From: Cladochytrium replicatum
Lineage: Eukaryota > Chytridiomycota > Chytridiomycetes > Cladochytriales > Cladochytriaceae
Assembly (NCBI GenBank): GCA_025526935.1
Contig: JAHLKD010000103.1
Location: 62,001-126,000 of the forward strand
Length of the DNA: 64,000 nt
Direction of reading: 5' to 3'
Positions within the stretch are counted from its first letter, which is position 1. Every line of letters starts with the position of its first letter. This document shows, one piece after another, positions 52,832-61,786 of the stretch. A program made the translations under genes and the position numbers. A model generated the notes under the pieces. It was not told the origin of the DNA and did no database searches. It saw only the letters and a list, made by a program, of their open reading frames with translations.

Positions 52832-53183
52832 TGAGAATGCTGGGACGGCAGTCGGGTGATATTTTATAGTTCGAGTTGTTATTTTCTTGTATATCGCCGG
52901 AAATCACTTCGAAAATATCTTAACTGTTGGTCCCTACCCCAAAGTGTTACTGTTCTTTCTGGACTCCAATCACTGTCTGTCCCGCACTCTTGCTTGCGTG
53001 CCAGAGAATTCGAACCAGAGACGATGCAAAGAAAATATATTACCTCCACACCGGCGATTTTCTTTCCTCAAACGCATGATTTCGTGGCCTGAATGGCAGC
53101 TCGATGGCTCAGAACCTCGTTTCCTTCTTCCTCGACATATATTTTTTCCCACAGCCATTTCAACCCATCGAACACCACCAAAA
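52832..53183. other. Spacer between RAD9 and the second NLR copy
   Basis: About 350 bp. The last 60 bp contain TTTTTTCCCACAGCC and a CAAC/CACC-rich leader very like that of the first NLR copy, so the promoter and leader were duplicated with the gene. No other gene is seen. Confidence 0.45.
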
Positions 53184-55226
53184 ATGAAGGGGGCACTCAA
53201 GAAGCTGTTCACCACGAAGGACAAGACGGCCAAGACGGCTAAGAAGGAATCAGCGGTTATCTCCGTGCAATCTCTCAGCCCTCTAACCAATGACACCGTG
53301 CTTTTGCAGTTGGAATTGCCACCCGACATCACTTTCAGTGACTTTGCCGCTGCTGCCGTCTCAAAACTCGACCTGGCGAGCCACCGCTTCGATGGACATT
53401 CGCCGCACTTTTTCACCAACACCGCTGGTGAACAGCTGTCCATTTTGGACACTCGCGATGTTGCCAACGCTCTAATGGCCAAGTCCCGAGTTTTTGTTGA
53501 GTGGCGAGTGCGCGAGGTGAGTTGCATTCCCTTGACATGCTTAATTTACTAATCACATGAACGCTTAGATCCCCAATTCATCGTTACCGCTGCCATTTCC
53601 TGTTCCGCCAACGACGGCGAAATGGATCTGCAAAGAGCATCGGAAGGCTAATCATGATATTTTCGTCTCTTATCGTCGCGAGAACGAAGAAGACCTTGTG
53701 AAGACCCTGGTGCCGTACTTGGAGAAAGTTGGGAAGCGGCGCTTGGGCAACAAAATGAGCGTTTTCTGGGATCAGAAATGTCTCAACGACGCCCAGAACT
53801 GGAGAGAAGGATTCATCAATGGATTACAGCAGAGCCGCGTCATCGTTTACCTTCTCAGCGCCGAATCTTTCACGACAATGAACCAAAATGTTCTTGCTGG
53901 GTATGTTGCAACAACGGACATTGTATAATGTGCTGATCAATTTGAAAAATCACAGCAAGGAAGATAATGTACTGATAGAGATTGAAAAGGGGATTGAACT
54001 TGCGGAAAAATCACCCAATGTTCGCCTGTGTCCTGTGCTCCTCGACACCATTGACGGAGACGGGAATGTTGTTGCACTCACCAAACTTCCTAAGTTTGAT
54101 CCAGTACTTCAGTCATTCTCAAATGATCAGCATGTCTGTGTCTTCTCTCCAGATGCATTTGTTATCACTCAGAGCAGGTCAGGCAAAACTCTTTGTGACA
54201 CTATATCAAGGCTTTTTCAAAACAACTGCATTCATCTTACTCCCACTGAAGGAAAGCTGTATGAGGTTGCGTACAATGTAATTGACTTAGTGAGACCTCT
54301 GTCAGAGGTTACATCAGGTCTGCTACTTGCTAATTAATAGTGCACCAACTAACTTTTACTCCCCACTAGATAATTTGGGCACATTGCCAGAGCCTCCAGT
54401 GCATTTTGTTGGACGTAGCAATATATTGTCAGATGTTCAGATGCAACTAGTTAATCATGGTGCAGCTATTCTGGTTGCACAAGGTGGCATGGGCAAATCG
54501 AGCATTGCACTCATGTATGCCAAACAGCATGGAAGGTCTTATGATTCAATCTTTTGGATTCCATGCAACACAGCTGCAACTGCAATATCTGCTCTGCGTG
54601 GTTATGCTGGATCACACTTTCACCTGACAACCTTTGAAACTATTGCTCCTGAAGATCTTGTTCGGTTCATGAGTGACAAACTGTCCAGGATTCATTGCTA
54701 CCTACTTATCCTTGACAATGTCGATGATGAATCAGTGCTTGATCAAGTTTTAGGCTCTGTGATATTGAGAGGGGATGTCCTTGTAACTTCCCGATCCAAT
54801 AGCAGTTTGGAAGTGAAGATGAGAAAGTGGGTTGATCCACTAGTCAAAAGTATTCAAGTTGAAACTTGGTCAAGTGATGTATCTGAGGAATTCTTGATGC
54901 AGCGATTGAGAAAAACATATCAGTACCTCATTTCAAGTCAGAGCGAGCGTTTTGCTCTCGACAAACTTCTTGAACACATTGATGGGCTTCCCCTTGCCGC
55001 CGAGCAAGCTGCTGCATTCATGGAAAGACTGCAGTGTAGCTTCTCTGATCTTGTTGTACGTATCAATAGTTATCTGCCTCAAGATCCTGATTCCAGAGTT
55101 GGCATTGTATCTTTGTCACTGTCAGCAATTGTCAAGGCAGGTCTTGACACAATTGGGCCTGCTGCATCCAAGTTCTTTCATTCTACGGCAGTCGTGATAT
55201 TCCATTTGACCTTGTCAACCAAGTAG
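53184..55226 (+). CDS. TIR-NB-ARC protein, truncated second NLR copy
   Basis: Four exons (53184-53516, 53569-53900, 53956-54317, 54370-55226) give 627 aa. The first three exons have exactly the lengths of those in the intact copy (333, 332, 362 nt). The unknown N-terminal domain, TIR (HDIFVSYRREN, VFWDQKCLND, VIVYLLSAESF, VLIEIEKGIE with the putative catalytic E) and NB-ARC (AQGGMGKSSIAL, LLILDNVDDES, GLPLAAEQAAAF) are all intact. At about 55169 a 10-nt deletion relative to the intact copy shifts the frame, so the protein ends after 18 foreign residues (KFFHSTAVVIFHL...) and loses the rest of the helical domain and all TPRs. It is either a recent pseudogene or a TIR-NB-type product like the truncated TN proteins of plants. 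Splice sites are still clean. Confidence 0.75.
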
Positions 55227-57279
55227 TTTTGTTATTATCTGAATGCAAATTTGAAGGCACTGCAAATTCAGATTTTGATGCTCTTTTATTGCTTCAGCAA
55301 TTGCGTAGTCAGTCGCTTGTCTACAACTCAACCAGCAATATGCTGACAACACATTCACTTATTCAGCAAGTTGTTATGTCAGAAATATTAGTACAAGAAC
55401 GGAGACAGAACAGAACCTTGAAAAAGACCTTGTGGAAGCGAAAACAAATCAGAAGCACGATTCTCTCAACAAGATCTCAGTTAACACAAATATCTCTACA
55501 ATCATTGCTCACATTATTCAAAGATTCCGTTAGCAACAGTGCTCCTCTCTCACACAGAGGCAGCAGCAAAAAAACTTCTCCCAGATTCAGTTGACAGCCT
55601 TTCAGAGTCATTTGGCACATTAGATGATTTGCAATGGAAATGTCAATCCTTCTGCCTATTTGTTGGATATTACACCCAGTGCATGGATATATTGGAGGAT
55701 ATGTACTCAAGAAGAGTGGCACATTACAACACACTTGAACATAGACACATTGCTTCAACACTATACAATATGGGACTAGTTTCATTAATGCAGCGCAAAT
55801 ATGCCAAAGCAATGCAACTGTATGAAAAAGATCTTGCAACAACACTCAGCTGTATGGGACAGGTTGCATACATGCAAGGTGACTATGCCAAGGCAAATTG
55901 AACTGTATGAAGAGTGTCTTGCAATATATGTTAAAGCATACGGAACACGAGAGCATGCTGAAGTGGCCACAACACTCAACTGTATGGGACAGGTTGCAGA
56001 AAGGCAAGGTGACTATGCCAAAGCAATGCAACTATATGAAGAGTGTCTTGCAATATATGTTAAAGCATACAGAACACGAGAGCATGCATCAGTGGCCACA
56101 ACACTCAACTGTATGGGACAGGTTGCAGATAGGCAAGGTGACTATGCCAAAGCAATGCAACTGCTTGAAGAGTCTCTTGCAATCAAAGTTAAAGCGTACG
56201 GAACAAGAGAGCATGCATTAGTGGCTACAACACTCAACTGTATGGGACAGGTTGCAGACAGTCTATGGGAAAGCAATGCAACTGTATGAAGAGTCTCTTG
56301 CAGTCAAAGTTAAAGCCTATGGGACACGAGAGCATCCATCAGTGGCGGTAACACTCAACTGTATGGGACAGGTTGCAGACAGTCAGGGTGACTATGGGAA
56401 AGCAATGCAACTGTATGAAGAGTGTCTTGCAATCAAAGTTAAAGCGTATGGAACAAGAGAGCATGCATTAGTGGCCACAACACTCAACTGTATGGGACAG
56501 GTTGCAACTAGGCAAGGTGACTATGCCAAAGCAATGCAACTGTATGAAGAGGATCTTGCAATCAAAGTTAATGCGTATGGAACAAGAGAGCATGCATTAG
56601 TGGCTACAACACTGAACTGTATGGGTCAGGTTGCATCTAGTCAAGGTGACTATGCCAAAGCAATGCAACTGTATGAAGAGTCTCTTGCAATCAAAGTTTA
56701 TGCATATGGAACACGAGAGCATGCATCAGTGGCCACAACACTCAACTGTATGGGTCAGGTTGCATCTAGTCAAGGTGACTATGCCAAAGCAATGCAACTG
56801 TATGAAGAGGATCTTGCAATCAAAGTTAAAGCGTAACAAGAGAGCATGCATTAGTTGCCACAACACTCAACTGTATGGGACAGGTTGCATCTAGTCAAGG
56901 TGACTATGCCAAAGCAATGCAACTGTATGAAGAGTCTCTTGCAATCAAAGTTAAAACGAATAGAACACGAGAGCATGCATCAGTGGCCACAACACTCAAC
57001 TGTATGGGACAGGTTGCATCTAGTCAAGGTGACTATGCCAAAGCAATGCAACTGTATGAAGAGTCTCTTGCAATCAAAGTTAAAGCCTACGGAACAAGGC
57101 AGCACCCTTCAGTTGCAATCACATTACACGCTATGAGTGTGTGCTATTACAAAATGGTAGACAGGATAAGAACGCAAAAGTGTGCAGATGAAGCGTTGAA
57201 GATATTTTCAAAATGCCTTCCACCAGATCATCCACATGCAGCAGCATTGCATGTGTTTCTGAGTGATATGTCCGGTTAA
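55227..57279 (+). pseudogene. Frame-broken C-terminal half of second NLR copy
   Basis: This is the continuation of the truncated copy, readable only in pieces.
Relative to the intact gene it has:
- an inserted segment of about 72 nt at about 55390;
- a deletion of about 32 nt near 55510;
- a shortened repeat near 55840;
- a one-base insertion near 55893;
- an 8-nt deletion near 56265;
- a 4-nt deletion near 56833.
Between these the TPR units stay readable (for example GDYAKAMQLYEESLAIKVKA). About ten or eleven 43-residue units are present, against six in the intact copy. The final cap (SVCYYKMVDRIRTQKC ... CLPPDHPHAAALHVFLSDMS) is preserved. I describe the breaks only. Confidence 0.85.
55905..57130. 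repeat. Array of nearly identical 129-bp TPR units
   Basis: About nine to ten direct repeats of roughly 129 bp, many differing by only a few bases; segments such as those encoding ATTLNCMGQVA and GDYAKAMQLYEE recur verbatim. There are no CRISPR-type spacers; the whole unit is repeated and coding. Confidence 0.9.
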
Positions 57280-58331
57280 AGTGTTTGGAATAGTGTGTTA
57301 TGGTCACGATGTGCTTTCTAGATGTTACACTTTTGTCGTGTCCCATCTGTAAATTGTTTTTACTGCCCACAATAAAGTGATCTGACAAGCCTTTTCCCTA
57401 CTTGTGAGCATTAGGACCAGACAGGAAATGAATAGTTGGTTACAGATAATTGTGTGACATATTTGAGTCTTGTTCCGTTTTAGGGGGTCTGTGCAGAGGC
57501 TACGAGTATCGGGCAGTACATTGGCTCCCAAAAGCATAAACCATGCATGAACACATCCAGAACACATACAGATTCACACAAAACACAACTGTGCACACAC
57601 ATCACACAGACACACTCACAAACTCTTCTGGAACAAGAGTAGTGGAACACCTCCAATCTTGCTGCACATATGGATACTTATTTGGCTCAGGATCAAGATT
57701 CCAGACTTGCGGTAGCATCTCTGCCACTGTCAGTGATGATAAATTCACCAATTAGCCCTGCCCTGCTGCACCATTGCTCATGCAAGTTCTATCATTCTAC
57801 TATGGCAGTTGTAATATTCCATTTGATCTAGTCAATCAAGATGTCGTGTAATTATCTGAAGATGAATGAATTTCCAGATACAACAAAATCAAATAAAAAT
57901 ATATGAACCTTGCTTCGACAATTGGGGAGTCAGTCACTTTTCTGTGATTTGCCTATCAAAATTGCTGTTGTCACCCACTTATTGTTAATTCTGTTTATCC
58001 TTAGAGGGCTTACCCATTACTTTGCGCAATAGGTTTTTTCTCTTGGGATTGAGAGTTTTTTTATGCTATTGCTGAATTTATGTTTTGGGTAGTCATGGTG
58101 TTTTATTCTCTTTATTGTCATTTTTAAATGTTCTTGTTGGGGTGTGTGAATTTCTGTGCAGGAATATTTAGTGGCGTGAGAGTGGCTGGTTCCTTGAGAC
58201 AGTGGAACAAACCTAACACTCACACACCACAGTCTTCCTGGTTAGGCAATCCCAGCCTTGATTTGTATTGGCCACAGAGTGCTTGTGTGCGATAAGGGAA
58301 TTTTGCTTTATCATCACCCATATTTAACTGG

Positions 58332-58622
58332 GGCCAAGAGACGGAACCTGGAGCTGTTGTGCTAGCTAGCTAAAGTACAGCTAAAACGCTACCGCTGCTA
58401 GGAAAGCCCTTGGTTTCTAACACTTATTCAGAAAGTTGTGATGTAAGGAGCATTATTGTCAAACAATTGACACAAGTAAGAGCACTGCAAAATATTCCAT
58501 TAGCGACAGTTCTCTCCCATATTGGGGCAGTGTTAAAAACCAAGGGCTTCTCCTGGCAGCGGTAGGACGTTTTTAGCTGTACTTAGCTAGCACAACAGCT
58601 CCAGGTTCCGTCTCTTGGCCCA
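58332..58622. mobile_element. 92-bp inverted repeats flanking an NLR fragment
   Basis: Left arm 58332-58423 and right arm about 58530-58622 are inverted copies of each other, roughly 88% alike by eye. Shared landmarks are GGCCAAGAGACGGAACC at the outer end and CCAAGGGC plus a TAACAC/GTGTTA end facing inward. The 106 bp between them is NLR relic sequence. This could be one foldback-type element that captured the fragment or two MITE-like insertions in opposite orientation. No transposase is visible, so the mobile-element call is tentative. Confidence 0.5.
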
Positions 58623-58708
58623 GTACCTGTTCTCCCAGGTGTGTGTATATGCCTAATACTCAGACAGGCTGTACACTACCCCCAAGCTGGTCAGGCAACC
58701 AGGGAATG

Positions 58709-58803
58709 CTGTGGTCAAAGACATTGGTCACATCAACTCCTATATTCAACTGAACAGTGAGTGTGGGCATACCTGTGGTCAAAGACATTGGTCACATCAA
58801 CTC
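58709..58803. repeat. 31-bp perfect direct repeat
   Basis: Positions 58709-58739 and 58773-58803 are identical 31-mers (beginning CTGTGGTCAAAGACATTGGT) separated by 33 bp, within the decayed NLR region. The identity contrasts with the decay around it, so the duplication is probably recent. Confidence 0.9.
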
Positions 58804-59364
58804 AAAGGGCCAAGCCACACCACATTCCCCACTAAATGCCACCATCACTCCACACAGAACCTGCCAAACATGGAAATAAATACTTGAAATACAAGTCCAT
58901 AAATAAGAATGAAGAGGGATTGACAAAAAAACTCTCAGATCAAAGAGAAAAAGACAACCCAAAGGATAACCCATATAGCGAACAGTCTGATATGCTAGTT
59001 TTTAACAGGCAGCTGCTGCAAAAATTCTCCTAGATTCAGTTGACAACCCTTCTTTGTCATTTGAAGCATTTAATGATTGACAATGGCAAATGTCAATCCT
59101 TCTGCCTATTTGTTGGATATTACTCTCAGTGCATGGATATATTGAATGATGTGTAACACTGCAACACTAAACATGGGAAAAGTGTTAAGAATGGGCGAGT
59201 ATGCCAACGCTGCACATTACCTAATCGAGAGTCGCATGGTATCTGGTGAACATTCAGAAGTAGCAAAGACACGATCTAATTTGGGACCGGTTGCAAGTCA
59301 CAGTGAGCATATCCCCAAGTGATCCTCCCTTCCTAAAACGGATATCCGTGTGGCGTATCCCCCT

Positions 59365-61527
59365 ATGCTTCCCTACGAGGTCGTCGATCGCATTTTGGAT
59401 GCCGTCCTCAACACCCACCGAAACCACAGCAACAACTCTCACTCGCTTCACCACGACCTGTGCTCCTCGCCGCTCTCCCCACCTTCAATCGGCCTGCACG
59501 CAGAACCCACACACCACCTCAGCGATGCCCGCAGAACCCTGCACACATGCCTCTCCCTCTCCCGCTCATGGTACTTTGCATCCAGCGCCAAACTCTGGAG
59601 ACAACCCGACTGGACTTCCATCCACTCCTTTGACCGTTTCGTGCGTGTTGTAGGCGGATTCTCTTCCGAGGATCCGTCGCGCTTGTCTGGAGGCATCGTT
59701 GGCCGACACGGGTTCAGTCAGTGGAGGGTGTTGGATGTGACCCGCACGCCGCTGCTTCACCAGGCCATCACCGCCCAGCACGTCTCGACGATGGCGGATG
59801 CATCGCCCGGACTGTCGTATATTGACCTGAGCAAATGCGCGCATCTTGACGACTGTGTGGTCTCGAACTTACTGATGAGTACCGCGAGCTCTTTGGCGTC
59901 GGTCAATTTGTCGTATTGTAGGCAGGTGACGGACCTGACTGTGAGCATACTGGCGCGATTCTGCGAGCCTTGGGGGAAACTGGAGTGGTAGGACACGAGT
60001 TTGCGCCTCTGTGGAGTTGAGATGTTTACATTTTCTTATGGGGTATAAAGCGTGATATTGAGGAGCTGTGGCCTTGTATCGGATGCATCGCTCAAGGTTC
60101 TCGCGGATACAGTCGGACCGTGCATTCGCAAACTGGATGTGTCGCATTGCCCACGCATTTCGGATTCCGGCGTTGCGACCTTTATCAGGAGAACCATGAA
60201 GAGGCTGAAATCGATTCGTTACGCATCGCACACGAAAGCAAGACCCAACCATGCTGAAGAGGATAACGAACCTGTGATCCAGTTCCAGCACTACCACGAT
60301 ACAACCAGTTCAAATAATCATTCTAACGATAACGAGGAGGTGGTTGGTGGCCGATTGGTGGATTTGCGTTTTGCGGGATCATCACGGTTCACACGGGCCG
60401 GGTTTCTGACCGTGGTGAACGAGGCGGTAAAGAATAATCCGAATTTAGAGACTTTGGAGTTTTCGCTTCCTTCACCGCCAAAGGTATGTTCGAGATGTAT
60501 TGTTAACGATTAAGAGATTAAGAAGCTGAATATTTCGACTTAGGGATCACCATTTCCGTTGTTCCAAGGATTTCCGACCGACTGTTTCACAAATCTGTCA
60601 CGCTTGCACATACACAAGGCCAAGTACCTTGACGACAGCCTAGTAAGAGCGTTGGCAGAGGCGTGTGGGGACTCGCATGTTCTTGCATCTCGAAGGGCGC
60701 CATTAGTGGAATTCTCATTGAACGAGGCTATCATGGTGTCGCCAAAGTCGTTGATCTACTGCATCGCGCGATTCAAGCGGCTTCGGTTCCTTTCTATCAG
60801 GCATTGCGACGCGGTGAACGATTACGTGCTAAAGAACCTCGCCGCCATGGCACCGTGCTTTGTAGGCGAGGGTGTCGGGACGGACAGGAAGCGAGCAACG
60901 CTGGAGGTACTTGACGTTTCCGAGTGTCCTGGGATCACGAGTTCGGGGTTGAATGAGATGAGCAGGGCGCTTCAGCTGTATCGCAAGGAGGAAGAGGAAA
61001 TGATGAGGCAAGGGTTCGAGGAGGGACGAGGGGTAGGACGACGGAAATCGATGCCTCACCCTCTCCGACGAGTAGATCTGTGCGATTGTCTTGGGATTGA
61101 TTTCGCAGGGGTAGCTGGTCTTGTCGCGGCAGCAGCGCCGCCATGGGGATCGCTTCAGTGGGTGGACGTGACGGGGTGCGAGGCGAGCATGAGTGCGGAG
61201 ATCCAGAACACGATCACAGAGCAGATGAACCGAATGGGCAGCGAGAGGATTGAGGATGGAGATTTTGTTAGGATGATGGTGCCGGAGTATGTTGGGGCGG
61301 AGTCTTTGCCGACGACAGCCGCACAACATGATTTTGGGGGAGTGGTAGCACAGTACCGGATGCGGGGGAGCGTCGTGCTTACGGGGAACAAGATGCAGGT
61401 GATCAGCGAGTGGAAGAGGGTGTCTGGCGAGGTTGCGAACGCGGTGGAGGGGATGATTGGCGAAGTAGTGGGCGATTCCGAGTCTGATTCGAGCGAGTGG
61501 ACGGGTGCGAGTGGCAGCCCACCGTGA
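59365..61527 (+). CDS. F-box / leucine-rich repeat protein
   Basis: Three exons (59365-59987, 60051-60483, 60544-61527) give 679 aa. The N-terminus MLPYEVVDRILDAVL and the later LSLSRSWYFASSAKLW W-pair fit an F-box that would bind Skp1 in an SCF ubiquitin ligase. Cysteine-containing LRRs follow: LSYIDLSKCAHLDDCVVSNL, LASVNLSYCRQVTDLTVSIL, VILRSCGLVSDASLKVLADT, IRKLDVSHCPRISDSGVATF, LRFLSIRHCDAVNDYVLKNL, LEVLDVSECPGITSSGLNEM and LRRVDLCDCLGIDFAGVAGL. This is the FBXL/AMN1/GRR1-like repeat pattern used for substrate binding. The substrate is unknown. The start is the first ATG after the NLR relic ends; an upstream exon cannot be excluded. Confidence 0.85.
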
Positions 61528-61786
61528 AATAAACTGTAACATTAAATTTAGATCACCGTCCGTTTCCCACACATACAATTGTTAACCCGCCAGTGAAGAG
61601 GTGCTGGCGGCCAGGACGTGCCCCGAGAGGAGAGAGTGTGATCCATCGATCGCTGCCTGACCTGTCCGTCTGTCCGTGCTGCTCATTCTAGCCTGCGTGC
61701 TGTCGCTGCTATCTGCAACAATTGTCACCACTACCACTCTTGCTCTCGCTCGAAAGTCTCTGTCTCTCCTGCTTCTATTGCTATCA

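Larger units (their letters stand above)
57650..59290 (+). pseudogene. Third NLR copy, heavily decayed and interrupted
   Basis: Scattered segments in the right order match the NLR gene. 57660-57720 matches the part encoding SYLPQDPDSRVGIVSLSLSA. 57765-57870 matches GPAASLLMQVLSFYGSCDIP onward. 58420-58535 matches LIQQVVMSEIL and the IPLATVLVSHIEAA region. 58985-59290 matches AAAKK..DSVD through the first TPR-like unit (QCQSFCLFVGYY, GEHSEVAKTRSN). It is full of indels and stops and is split by inserted sequence, including the inverted-repeat pair at 58332-58622. It lies directly downstream of the second copy on the same strand, suggesting an older tandem duplicate. Confidence 0.75.

Noticed and set aside
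55905-57130. Regular direct repeats that could be mistaken for a CRISPR-like array
   Set aside because: The whole 129-bp unit is repeated and encodes TPRs in frame with the NLR gene; there are no unique spacers and the organism is eukaryotic.
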